The notes beneath the pieces were generated by a model. The model had not been told where the DNA came from. It saw nothing but the letters and a program-made list of their open reading frames with translations, and did not search any database. A stretch of DNA of 64,000 nt from contig JAGEMR010000003.1 of assembly GCA_021030915.1 (NCBI GenBank), positions 582,016 through 646,015 of the forward strand, read 5' to 3'. A program made the position numbers and the translations under genes. The stretch comes from Astrothelium macrocarpum (taxonomy: Eukaryota; Ascomycota; Dothideomycetes; Trypetheliales; Trypetheliaceae). How positions within the stretch are numbered: the stretch's first letter is position 1; each line of letters opens with the position of its first letter. Positions 24,467 to 35,300 of this stretch are shown one piece after another.

Positions 24467-25876
24467 ATGATGATACTGCGGCTTCTTTTATTCTTTGTAT
24501 TTGCGCTCTTCTCTCTCGCTGCAGAGGATTTCTACAAAGTAAGAACAGCTCCAATTTATCCAAGACTACGTCAAATCCTACGCTCTACCAGCCCTACAAT
24601 TCCAGTACCCTCAGCTCACCAATGGCACAGATCCTCGGCGTAGACAGAGATGCAGACGAACGCGAACTCAAACGCGCCTACCGAAGACTAAGCAAGAAAT
24701 ACCACCCCGACAAAAACCCGTACGCAGCTTTCCCCCCTCCCTTCTCCCCCTCATCCCCTCTCCCAAACTAACCTCCCCTCCTCTTCCCCCAGCGGCGACG
24801 ACACCGCCAAACAAACCTTCGTCTCCATCGCCGAAGCCTACGAAACCCTCTCCGACGCCACCCTCCGCCAAATCTACAACCAATACGGCTACGACGGCGT
24901 GCAACAACACAAACAAGGCGGCGGCCGCTCCAACCAAGGCGCGCACGACCCCTTCGACCTCTTCTCGCGCTTCTTCGGCGGCTCGGGGCACTTCTCCTCC
25001 TCGCACTCGCCCGGGGTGCGGCGCGGCCCCGGAATGGAAGTGACGGTGCACGTGCCCCTGCGCGCGTTTTACACGGGGCTCGACACGGAGTTCAGCGTGG
25101 AGAAGCAGATGGTATGCGAGGAGTGCGAGGGGTCGGGCAGCGCGGACGGCCCCGCGGGCGTCGAGACGTGCGGCGTGTGTGGCGGGCGCGGGCAGACGGT
25201 GCAGCGGCACCAGCTCGCGCCGGGCATCTTCCAGCAGGTGCAGAGCCCGTGTGATGCGTGTGGCGGGCGCGGCAAGCATGTGCCGCGGAAGTGTCCGGTG
25301 TGTGGTGGCGCGCGCGTGGTGAGGCGGGTCGAGAGCCATGGGTTGAGTGTGGAGAGGGGCATGCCTGTGGGTGCGCGGGTGAGCTATGAGAGTGAGGCCG
25401 ATGAGAGCCCGGATTGGGAGGCGGGGGATTTGGTGGTGACGCTGCAGGAGGATGGGCCGAGGGTGGCGGGTGGGGAGGAGGAGAGGAGTGATGGGGTGTT
25501 TTTTAGGAGGAAGAGGGATGATTTGTGGTGGAGGGAGGTGTTGAGTTTGCGGGAGGCGTGGATGGGTGATTGGTCGAGGAATCTGACGCATTTGGATGGG
25601 CATGTGGTGAGGTTGGGGAGGAAGAGGGGAGAGGTGGTGCAGCCGGGGCAGATGGATGTGGTGAGTGGAGAAGGGATGCCGGTGTGGGAGTGGTCGGGCG
25701 AGGGGCCGGAGTATGGGAAGTTGTATGTGGAGTATGTGGTGGTTTTACCGGATCAGATGGAGAGTGGCATGGAAAAGGAGTTTTGGGCACTCTGGGAGAA
25801 GTATCGGAAAAAGAATAAGATTAATCTCATGGAGGATATTGGCAGACCTCTGCCCAAGGGTCATGATGAGCTTTGA
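24467..25876 (+). CDS. scj1: ER-lumen DnaJ/Hsp40 co-chaperone Scj1
   Basis: Type I J-protein that stimulates the ER Hsp70 BiP/Kar2 in folding and ER-associated degradation. Exons are 24467-24538, 24631-24719 and 24793-25876 (414 aa). Introns 24539-24630 (GTAAGA ... ACAG) and 24720-24792 (GTACGC ... CCAG) join EDFYK to ILGVDRDADERELKRAY and DKNP to GDDTAKQTF. A signal peptide covers residues 1-19. The J domain has HPD at 49-51. A Gly/Phe-rich stretch (DPFDLFSRFFGG) follows. Four CxxCxGxG-type repeats form the zinc domain: CEECEGSG, CGVCGGRG, CDACGGRG and CPVCGGAR; the last lacks the final glycine. The protein ends in KGHDEL, whose last four residues are an ER-retrieval signal, which settles its location. 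Exon 3 is G+C rich. Confidence 0.94.
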
Positions 25877-26355
25877 TAGATGGGACCTGTACTATCTTTG
25901 TACTTTTGATACCAGAATAGATTTGGGTTTGGGCATTGCTCTGCAGTAATTGCATCAGCATCTACGTGTAGTAGCTTCTGTTGCTGCTGTCAAATGGATT
26001 CTTGTTCACACTAAGCTGCAAAAATGGGATCGAAGACTTTCATATCACAAGAAAGCTCGCATTAATCCAGCGTCCAGTAGACTTGAACAGGCAATGAATC
26101 GAATGCAGTAAAGACCAGATTTGCGAAAACGGTAGCCCAGGGTAATAGTCACTTTCACATCCACGAGGGCCTGATTTGGTTTCAAGCATAGTGATTCGTC
26201 TCGACTCGTCTCTAAGAGCAGTCGTCTCATTAGGTTTGGTTATTTGATGTTCAGTATGCATTGAAGAGGGTCGAGGTAATGTGATCGTACAGCACTTCGC
26301 TCATGTTGAACATTGGGTACATAGGTATCTGCATGAAATGCCGAGATGCTTTTCG
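25877..26355. other. Convergent 3' flanks of scj1 and the cytochrome b5 gene
   Basis: About 480 bp between two convergent genes. It holds only their 3' untranslated regions and terminators. ORFs on the minus strand here are short and unsupported. Confidence 0.35.
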
Positions 26356-26689
26356 TCATAACTTGGCTTCCTCCTTCAATGAGCCAATCTTTAGGCGATC
26401 TTGGTATTTCTTCAATACGCTCTCGTTATGATACTGTAAAATGAACTCAGATTAGCAAGCCATCCCGGTCTTGTATAAGTTCAAAAATTTCTTAGCTGAT
26501 ATTGTTCCTTACCTTCCAGAATTGCTTGCTCGCGTCTTTCCCACCTACTCTCTTTAAAATCTTGGCTCCTCCAGGATGCTCATCCACGAAGCCACCCATC
26601 TCATAGACATTGCTGTCAATGATTATGTAGAGACCCTTTTCTACCGTGTTGTGCTCTTTGACTTCGCTGGCAGGTATTTGCTTCGACAT
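26356..26689 (-). CDS. Small soluble cytochrome b5-like heme protein
   Basis: Exons are 26513-26689 and 26356-26433 (84 aa). The intron 26434-26512 has donor GTAAGG and acceptor ACAG and joins SKQFWK to YHNESVLKKY. It is a complete minimal cytochrome b5 fold. The first heme ligand is in FVDEHPGGAKIL, the second is expected in the KYHNES segment, and GGKDASKQFW lies between them. There is no transmembrane tail, presequence or fused catalytic domain, so it is probably a cytosolic electron-transfer or heme-binding protein. Its partner cannot be deduced. It is convergent with scj1 and about 1 kb from the Pac2-like gene on the same strand. Confidence 0.88.
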
Positions 26690-27715
26690 TTTTGCGAAGG
26701 GAAATTGGGATGACTGGCTCGGAGAATGCGCACGGAGGATGCGAAAGGGTGTGACTTGTGCGCACCTGTTGGAATTGTTGGATCGGGAACGAGTTTGAGG
26801 CTTCCGGTCTAGGAGGAGGAAGAGGAAAAGAATAGAGATGGTTTCAAGTCAAGACGTGGTCGCGAGTCGTCCTTCTTGGTACGTAGCCATAGCCGGATTA
26901 GTATGGCGAATTCCCCAGACGGTCATCCAGGAACCGAGGTCTATCGCTGGTCATCAGGAATGCAATGATTGGCTTAACCTCATCTCCTCGGCTTTGAACT
27001 GAATGGGAAATTTCGCCGGTAAGGCACCTTAGGGTTCCGCTTATCTTATCATCTGGCATCATCCAAATCCCATCTCGATCTTTATATTCAGCTGTGTCAT
27101 CCTGAATTTCACTAGGATTCAGATCCTGAACGACAAGTCAGTCGATGTGGTTTGGCCTTCGCAACTGGCACCCTTTGCGTCTCTGACCGATGAATCATGC
27201 CACTTTATCCCGCCGCTGTTTCATACCTTGCCGTAAGAGCCGTCAGATCCTCAGGAGCGTAATGCTGTACAGGAGTCTAACAGAGAGAAGAGCCAGTGGA
27301 ATCACATTTTCTATTCAGCTGACTAGAGCTCTGTGTAATGTTCGATCCTTTTTTCATTTGCCTGAGACTGCTCAAGACTGCTCAAGACTTCAGCAGCTGA
27401 AGGACATGGATAGTGACAATAAAGAAACCCATTTTGTGTTTTGAAGAGCGCCACCTGTGCTATCGTAACCGGCGTAGCCATTTCCATCGAAAGTCGTAAC
27501 CGCTATGTAGGCCCGAAGAAAGAAAGAGCAAAAAAACTCGCTAGCCAGCCAATCGAGAGCAGCTCTCGAAGTCCATCCATGATGCTACGCCCATTCCTTG
27601 CAAATGCTAACAATGTCAAAGAAAAAAGTAAAATGAGATACAAGAATGGCATTTGAAGAAAAACCAATGAACCACGTTGCTGTCCTTGTCAGGAAAGATG
27701 GCAGCGTATTGACGC
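26690..27715. other. Intergenic
   Basis: About 1 kb that holds the cytochrome b5 promoter and the 3' flank of the Pac2-like gene. A short direct repeat (GACTGCTCAA twice) lies near 27367-27390. No gene was recognised. Confidence 0.35.
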
Positions 27716-29212
27716 TCAAGACCTCATCATAGCCCGGTCCAAGACCCTCAAGGCGCGCTTGTCTTCCCCAAATCCAACCACATCGTTTGAACCTGAAGCA
27801 TTCCGTTGACTACCGGGACTTCTACTCCCAGCACGACTGGCACTACCCTCGCTTTTGGCGTCTGAAGCCTCTGCAGTAGAACCGTTGATAAGAGAATGTA
27901 TGCTGGGAATCTTGGACGAATGTCCATTTGCTCCGTCTCCCTCTGGTCCACCCTGGGATGATCCTGTAGGTGCTGTGTCCCCTTTCTCTCCCTTACCGGG
28001 TGAATTTTGGTTAGGTGATAGTTTGTCCAGTGCGCTCTCTTGCTCCCGCGGAGGCGATGATCGTGTTTGAGGATTTGACGTTGGAGGTACTGCTATCTGA
28101 TTGTAGCTAGATGCATGTGAGGAAACTGGTCGTGGAGATTCCTGGCTTTGTACTTGCTGCTGTCGGTGAACAACCTCCAGGGCTTGCGGGACGCGTGGTG
28201 ATTGGTTGAGCATGTATGGAGGTCCTCCTGGGGGCATTCCGGGTGGCGGAAGACCGTTTTGCACTTGAGGAGGGGGAGGAGGAAGGCCAGTATGAGCTAA
28301 AGGAGGGGGTGCGCGATCAAAGGCTGTGGGAGCTGAGGACATGTGTGGACTTGAAGCAGAGTATGCAGGATAGCTATATTGCAAGGGAGACGGATGGCCA
28401 GGTGAGGCGTGCATGTACATTATTGGGGTGCCATGTTGTTGATACGGGCTGTAATGTTGAGATTGAGGCGGAGTAGAGATTGGAGTTGGAGGCGGCCAAG
28501 TATATCCTGGAGCTGGACCATATGCAGCGTGAGGTGAAGGGTGACCTGTATGAGTGCCATTTGGTCGATTGTAGGGAGAAGCGGCGGTTGGCATTTGCTG
28601 CGGTGATGGAGTATATGGAGAGCTCGCCATGGGTGCGCGGGTAACTGGAGGAATGTTTTGTTCCATCACTGTCGATTCTGGGTACATGCCTTTTGGTGGC
28701 CGGATTTTGTTCAAGTGGGCATCCTGTGTGGGTTGCTTCAGGTCCTGAGCTTCGGGATGGGACCTTGCAAAGTAGCTTATGAGATGAAGATGTTGACCAT
28801 TCTGAGTCGTTATGCTAAAAGACTGCTTCATGAGTCCATCAGGTTTGTACCGGTAGCCATCAGGTCCATCGTCTGCCATGTCCGCATCTGATCCAGTATC
28901 CTTTGCGCCGTCCTTGGAGTTTCCCCTCTTTTGCGACGAAGGGAAGCCGCCTCCTCTCTTGCCCTCCATCTCACGGTATGTCAAGAAGCTCCCCGACACT
29001 CTGCTTGCACTCCACGACTTGCCATCGGTCCACCGCCGCATTCCCGCCTCTCGCTCATCCCACACAAACACGGATCCCGATCGAATCGACTGTCTCTCTT
29101 TTTCTGATAGACGCCGCTGGACGCGGGGAAGCAAACCTTGTCGGCATGCCTCGAACAGAATGATTGCATCCGCCGGGGTCCGCACATTGCCGTGGTAAGT
29201 TTCCATCTCCAT
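27716..29212 (-). CDS. pac2: Gti1/Pac2-family (WOPR) transcription factor, Pac2-like
   Basis: Single exon from the ATG at 29212 (498 aa). The frame stays open upstream to about 29326, but homologous proteins start near METYHG. The WOPR DNA-binding domain has both halves. WOPRa is at residues ~3-90 (TYHGNVRTPADAIILFEACR, GLLPRVQRRLSEKERQSIRS, WTDGKSWSASRVSGSFLTYR). WOPRb is at about 140-175 (YRYKPDGLMKQSFSITTQNG, HLHLISYFAR). The wording RVQRRLSEKERQSIRSGSVF is the Pac2 branch rather than Wor1/Ryp1/Sge1. The remaining ~300 residues are Pro/Ser/Gln/Tyr rich and low in complexity, as in other WOPR proteins. In the family these are nuclear regulators of sexual development, morphology and sometimes virulence. 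It is preceded by 3.8 kb without genes, consistent with a long regulatory region. Confidence 0.9.
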   Translation of the reverse strand: MEMETYHGNVRTPADAIILFEACRQGLLPRVQRRLSEKERQSIRSGSVFVWDEREAGMRRWTDGKSWSASRVSGSFLTYREMEGKRGGGFPSSQKRGNSKDGAKDTGSDADMADDGPDGYRYKPDGLMKQSFSITTQNGQHLHLISYFARSHPEAQDLKQPTQDAHLNKIRPPKGMYPESTVMEQNIPPVTRAPMASSPYTPSPQQMPTAASPYNRPNGTHTGHPSPHAAYGPAPGYTWPPPTPISTPPQSQHYSPYQQHGTPIMYMHASPGHPSPLQYSYPAYSASSPHMSSAPTAFDRAPPPLAHTGLPPPPPQVQNGLPPPGMPPGGPPYMLNQSPRVPQALEVVHRQQQVQSQESPRPVSSHASSYNQIAVPPTSNPQTRSSPPREQESALDKLSPNQNSPGKGEKGDTAPTGSSQGGPEGDGANGHSSKIPSIHSLINGSTAEASDAKSEGSASRAGSRSPGSQRNASGSNDVVGFGEDKRALRVLDRAMMRS

Positions 29213-32200
29213 GTTGTTTGTCAGTCTCGAAGGAGGACCCCAGCGCACACTGGATTCTCCTCCGAGAGAGGGTACCTGGACAGGACGACAAGTCAGCATG
29301 GAGGAAGCTTTTGTCATAAAGATCAAATTCTAGATTGTCAAAGTACCTTGGTAGAACGAGGAACAAGTCCTAGCTACCAAAGCTTCAGAGCCCCATTGCG
29401 GGGTGAGCGCTCAATTAATGAGCATTTGACGGACAATAGCCTCACCTCGAAATGGCCTCAAACCCCCCGAGACAGCTCGACACACGAGCACGTCCTAACT
29501 GATCCACCAACGCCCAGGCAGTAGTCGGCGCCAACGTCCGTTGTGGTCAATGTGCGTCTCAAGTAGATCGGCGGACTTCAAATGCCTCAAAGGCCCGTGA
29601 CTGCTCGGTAGGATTTGGCGAGACGGACGAGCTTCAACACTGTTCGAGTCGCAGATTCGAGAGGCAAGCAGGGGGCGCGATTTCTGGGGCAGCGTAGCGC
29701 GCAAACAACGCAACAATTAAGCAATACGAATTAGCAGTGTGGAGAGGATAGGGAACGGGGGCGGACAGTCGGGTGGTATAGCAGCACCGCAATCCGTCGA
29801 AGGTGATGCCATTTCGGATTTTAGGGCGAGGAATGACAGATGCTCGCATTGCCCGCCATGCAATTGATCGGCGGCGGTGTCCGAGCCACACCTGGACGAA
29901 CTTTCTGGGGGGCAGCAATATGGGAAAGCTTATTCTTGGGACCGTCAACTCCAGCCGCGCCGCCACGGTCAGGCCGTCATCGCCTGTGCTCATTGGGCGG
30001 GTCGGCTGGTGGATAATTTGCTACCGCAACGAGTGCCACAAACTGACTGCACTCTCTCACCTAGCGGCTTCGTTCACTTGTTCTCGCCAACACCGGCATG
30101 CCCCGGCACGAGCTACACGGCCTTGAACCTTGCTGGCCTCGGAGCGAAGAAGTTGGATTAAGGTCTGATCAAGCCGCCGTCACTATCCCTCGCAACCCCG
30201 TCGACTCCGCTCCATTCGGCTTGGCTGGCTGCATAGGCAAAGCATGGAACGACAGCCAACAGGGGACTCGGCACAATAACCGCCGTCATGACTCTCCCAT
30301 CTAAGCATACGCTATCCACGTAATAAAGCTACGAGGCTACCTCCACCAGCTACTTGGAAAAGGTACAGGATCACTGACCGAATTGGGAAGGGCCCCATGG
30401 CTGTGTCTGCCACCGCTGAATAAGACAAGACCACCTTCTCGACATTGGGGCCATCTTCTTCAGTCAGCCCTACCTATTATGACACAAACGGGCCAAGCAT
30501 CGGCGTGACTAGCCTTTCCTTGATCGAGGCATCTGTACGCGATGGTCATAGCAATGAGGGAGTTTGAGATTGTCCGCTACAGACCACTCGAGCCTGTGCT
30601 TCATATCTTGCTTCTTGGCTCGTAGCCTTGGCGTCAGTCCGGCGCAAGTCATCGCTGAGCGCCCAGCGAGCGGCGTTCATTGGCTTTCATTCATTTCTGG
30701 CTTCAAACATGCCAGGTCGCAGGTACAAGTCGCTATAGTTCGATATTCAATATTAGGAAAGGGCACGCGACCGGTCAGGTTTGCTCGGACCGTTGCAATA
30801 GTCTTTTTCCCCTGGCTCAGCGGCTTCGTCGGCAAAATAGTGGAACACACAAAGAACAAGCTCGAAATGGACAACACCAGAAAAGACTCACCAAAACTGT
30901 CCCGCACCCGTGGATGATTATTTACTGTGGGGCTGAGGTGGATTAGACAATTCGGATGAACTGCCACTAGGGGACGGGAACAGAGGTCACATTTAAGGCC
31001 GCGTAAGCTTCAATACTTTCGCTGCTCGCCGATCTAGATGCTGGAGCTGCATTACTCTATCGTTCTCTGGTGGCGTCAAGCGTACAGGGGGCTACAAGAA
31101 AGGCGACACGGATTGGACTGCCCTTGGCGGATTCTTGGCCCCGTTGACACGGGCGGATGCGGTCCTGCCGAAGTCCAATTTTGACGTCTCGTGCCAACTC
31201 GCCGATCCTAGTCGCATCAGATTTAAGGTTGATTGCTTTCCAGATAAGCATAATTCCCCGGTTCAACCTACCAAGCCGCATGCGTCAGCCGTCGACCCAA
31301 TCGTTTAAGCTTCTCCGCTACGACGGAGCACACCGTTCCAAAACCCAAAAGGGTACTTTGGTCGCTTGGCGGCAGTGCTACAAAGTCACTTGCACATGCG
31401 CAACATGCTTATTTTGTGCTACATCCAAAAGCCAGTGCCTTGCTTTTGCAGTGCAGCAAGCAAGCAAACCGAGGTTTGCTTCGAATGTCCGAGGTACATA
31501 TGGGCTAAGCCTTATAGTGCCTGCAAGGCGTGGGGGGCCTCTCTAGCGAGGCCAAAAGCTGCAATCCACTTTTTGCTTTGTCGGCGTGTTGGACAGCCTT
31601 GACAGCTCTTGGGATTGTGCACTGGGTCTCGCCATATCAGTCTGAATCATGCAATTGCTGCCTTTGCTTGACATAAGCTCGCAAGGCCACCAGTATCAAG
31701 TTCAACGGTCAAGGACCCCTTCCAACGTCCGGCGTGATTGGTGTATAGGAAAACCCTGACATGAAGTAAGCGTACATCCCTTGCACCTGAGAAGATGATG
31801 TGGTTTTTAGCAACGCTTTTGAGTATTACATTTCACCGACCATGCAAGTCTAAGCGGTTTTGTGGCTGGGAGAAGTACGGCTTGCAGCTTTCGGCCCAGC
31901 TGACGTGCATAGGAATACGTTGACTTGTAGGCAGACTAGGTAAGTAGGCATCAAAGGATCCTTCTCACAACATCACCAACAGGTCATTCCGAACCCGTGG
32001 ACGGACTAGAAAAACTGGAAGATAAGTGATCCGTAGAGCTACCCGGTCAATTTCACCCATGCCGGACGCCTTAGAGCCCCTGAGGCCTGACGAGGGTTTT
32101 ACTGGCTACTGGTGCATCTCCTATGCAATCATGGCCTCATTCGCAAGGCCAGTCATGCGTCTCTCGATACGAATCTCATAATCCATTCATAGAGCGATGC

Positions 32201-33018
32201 GAACGGGGCTCACTAATGGCCGCTCACCTAATAGGTGTAATAGTAAACACCGATGGCTCCATTTGGCAATGATGTGGCAATGATCCTAGTCTTCTAGGGA
32301 CTTGGTGGGAATTTCCAAGATCTCCTTGCAGAGATCAGCGTTGTGATTGGGAGAAGATGTCGGGTGTTCAATTAGGGTTTGACTGAATAAGAACAGCCTG
32401 GTGGAGCCAAAGGGCTCGGATGTCCATCTCCCGCGAAACCGAACGCTTAAAAAGCAAATATTGCATGCCAAGGTGAGCCACAATACAGGTTCTCGAATCT
32501 TCGGGTCCAGGAACGCATTTAGTTTAGGTGAAAAAGCATTGTGCGAACTTAACGCGATAAGCGAGATTAATCTTGGGATGTCTCCTATCTTCGGACATTT
32601 CCATGCTGCATGAAATGCATATTCTGAATTGCCATTTACGCACACATGATGGCTAGCTGAGCCTAGAATCATGAATGTTTCACAAACCAATAAGTCTAGT
32701 GCAAGCACACCATCGCTTAGACTGCTCGGATAAACATGAAGAATGTACAATCAGAATTCGTCCTATAGAAACGATAGAAAAGTCCCATAACCGATTTAGG
32801 CTGATGGGGCTCGCTCCAAATACTTTTCCGTCCTATAATGAGGGTGTGAGAATATCGGGAAGATTGCTTGGAACGTGATGATTGGTGTATGCCACCACAT
32901 TTTTCATCAAAGCCATACACTTGTAAATGCTCATACAGGAAGGACCTCAGAAATATCATTGTCAAGTCATGTATCACACGGACTAAAAAAAGAACTTTCC
33001 CCCAAATCCCCCTCCACC
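29213..33018. other. Long gene-free region upstream of the Pac2-like gene
   Basis: About 3.8 kb of ordinary composition. Short ORFs (up to 154 codons) are scattered on both strands and none resembles a protein family. It ends at the 3' end of the UCH gene. Developmental regulators in fungi often have long upstream regions with upstream ORFs, so most of this may be promoter and leader of the WOPR gene; that is inference. No repeat element was identified. Confidence 0.4.
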
Positions 33019-34341
33019 CTACAAATCCTCCACAATCTCCCTCAACACCCCCTTCTCCGCCACCTTCCCCAGCAACCCTCGGATGAACGGGCCAAAGTCG
33101 AATTTCTTCTCCTCCACCCTCCGCTCATCCTCCTCCCACTCCGCCCTCCCCTTCCGAATCCCCTCCTTGAGGGGCCCCTGGTCCTTCTCCAGCCTCTCCC
33201 AGAGGCGAACCAGCTCCTTCAGACCCATCCCCTCCATCTCCCCCTCCCCCTCCACCTCACTCTCCATCTCCTCCGTGACCCCCAACTCCAATAATTCCTC
33301 AGGGGTAACCCCATCCATCTTCCCCCCCTCCTCCTCCTTATCCCCCAGCAAAGCCCGCCACCCCTCATCCAGCTCACCCAGCCGCGCCTCGACGCGCCGC
33401 CGCGCCCTCACGGCGCACCCCAGCGCCCGCTGCCGCGCCACCACGGGATCCGGCCGCAGCTGCACCAGACTGAACTGGTCAGCGGCGTCCGGCGCGCCGC
33501 GCATGTAGCGCTGGATGTTGGCGCGCGCCACCCCGACCCAGCTGCTGCCGTCGTCGCTGTAGGCGCCGAGGTCGTGCGGGCGTGGGTCGAGCCCGTCGAG
33601 GCGCCACACGCGGCCCGCGAACGGCACGTAGCCCATGAAGTGGTGCTCGCCGGCCGCGGGGGGGTCTTCGGTGGAGGAGAAGGCGTCGGCGGCTTTGCGC
33701 TTCCTGCTGGGGGGTTGGGGGCGCGCTTTTTTGCTGCGAGCGGTGCTGCTGCGGCGGCGGCGCTGGTGCGCGTGGAAGTCGCGCTCTAGGATGTGGTCGG
33801 TGAGCAGCATGTCGGCTTTGGTGGCGAAGGTGTTGTGTAGCTGGCGTAGGTAGCGCCAGGCGCTGAGGACGAAGCCGCGGAGGGGCGGGGAGAAGGAGGC
33901 GGTGTGGGATTGCATGGCGCGGATGTATTCGCCGCGGTCGATGCCGGGGATGTTGCAGAGGATGTTGATGAGGCCGATGGTGGCGCAAGCGTTTTCGGTG
34001 GTCTGGTTGGCGAACCAGAGCTTGGTGGAGGCGGTGGTGGTGGCTTCGTCGGTCTCGTCGGCTTCGTCGTCGTTGAGGTCGCGATAGGGAAAGAGGAAGA
34101 GTAAGCCGTAGATTGGGTCTGGCTGCTCAGAGAGGTTCTCTAGGTCTTCTACGTCTGCCACTCTGACGCCCTTGACTTCGAGATGGCGGAGCATGCTGTT
34201 GAAGATTGATGGCTCTGACTGCAGTTTGCACCAGCCCTGCCAGGTCTTGATGTCTTCTTGGGTGGCTCGTTGGTCAGGAGCTGTAAAGGTTTTTGGTATG
34301 GGGTCAGCCCCGGTACCGCGTTGTGCTGTTGAAGAGCTCAT
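33019..34341 (-). CDS. Ubiquitin C-terminal hydrolase of the UCH37/BAP1 type (peptidase C12)
   Basis: Single exon, 440 aa from the ATG at 34341 (MSSSTAQRG). Cysteine deubiquitinase. After SEPSIFNSMLRHLEVKGVRV the catalytic centre is clear: oxyanion Gln113 and nucleophile Cys119 in WFANQTTENACATIGLINIL, His234 in EHHFMGYVPFAGRVW, and Asp249 in RLDGLDP. The His-Asp spacing of 15 matches the family. The crossover-loop region between Cys and His carries a basic low-complexity insert (HQRRRRSSTARSKKARPQP), which could also act as a nuclear signal. The C-terminal ~130 residues are charged and helical, like the UCHL5 tail that docks on the proteasome or INO80 in animals. Filamentous fungi often have this class. 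The 3' half is very G+C rich. Confidence 0.9.
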   Translation of the reverse strand: MSSSTAQRGTGADPIPKTFTAPDQRATQEDIKTWQGWCKLQSEPSIFNSMLRHLEVKGVRVADVEDLENLSEQPDPIYGLLFLFPYRDLNDDEADETDEATTTASTKLWFANQTTENACATIGLINILCNIPGIDRGEYIRAMQSHTASFSPPLRGFVLSAWRYLRQLHNTFATKADMLLTDHILERDFHAHQRRRRSSTARSKKARPQPPSRKRKAADAFSSTEDPPAAGEHHFMGYVPFAGRVWRLDGLDPRPHDLGAYSDDGSSWVGVARANIQRYMRGAPDAADQFSLVQLRPDPVVARQRALGCAVRARRRVEARLGELDEGWRALLGDKEEEGGKMDGVTPEELLELGVTEEMESEVEGEGEMEGMGLKELVRLWERLEKDQGPLKEGIRKGRAEWEEDERRVEEKKFDFGPFIRGLLGKVAEKGVLREIVEDL

Positions 34342-35300
34342 GTCTTCAGAATGATATGATGGAGTTGATGTAGAGAGCGGAAAAATCGTAAACAAGGTAG
34401 GGAGATTTGTTGTAGAAAAGAGAAATGGAGGAAGCTTGAGGGATTGATAGAATGGTTAGAGAATATATACACGAAATTTTGGGAATGACAGCAAAGGTAC
34501 TGGGGAGTGCTGTGACAATAGGATTAGAAGATTTATTGTCTTGTAGGTTGGTGACTACAAACGGAAGGGGTTGGATTCGTTATTATTATTGATTGAGGGT
34601 GTTGTTAATCACACTCCCCATTCTTCATCCAGAACGTCTGGTGAGATTGGAGTGACCCCCTATTCATCCAATCCTATTGAGCCGGACTGCATTCACAGCT
34701 CAATAGCCGACGGGCGTCTTCAATAGTTTCAAGTATTGAGATGGACCTCGTGGAAGTTCCAGTTTCGCATCAAGATTTATTCTATCCAATTTGACGTGTT
34801 CAAGATTCTACAATCACTGGGCCTCAAGACTTTGAGTAGCGGCAAACGGGGACAGTCGCATGAAAAGACGAGAACATTGCGGCCGGAGTGTATTCCAGGC
34901 TGTCCGTTCTTGGCCAATGGTCATGGTGATATGAGGGTCTCAGCGCTTGAATACCAAAGACGGTGATAAATTGGGTCCGAGCAGCGTGCGAAATGTCAAA
35001 GCAGGATGTATAATTTGTTAGACTTGCCGCTTTTACCTGACAAAAGAGTATCGAGAGAGGTCCAAAATCCACTAAGAAAGCATACAAACGGGGAGACTGA
35101 GTCAAAGCTGATTCTTCTCCGCAAGCAAAAGCGGAAGTGTGTTTGCATTGTTGGGAGCAAACACCAAAAAGTCGCGTCGCCCATCACTCGAACAAGTGAC
35201 GCGCCCACCATCCTTAGGCAATGTTTGACACTTGTTTTGGTTTTTTGAGCTCGCAACCACCTCTGCCTGGATATGACAGCACCAAGCAATTCATCCCACG
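34342..35300. other. Divergent intergenic region between the UCH gene and pom152
   Basis: About 960 bp carrying both promoters. No ORF is convincing and no repeat was seen. Confidence 0.4.

Noticed and set aside
24668..25603. 311-codon minus-strand ORF opposite scj1
   Set aside because: Low-complexity His/Pro/Arg/Val translation; the plus strand encodes the zinc repeats and HDEL.
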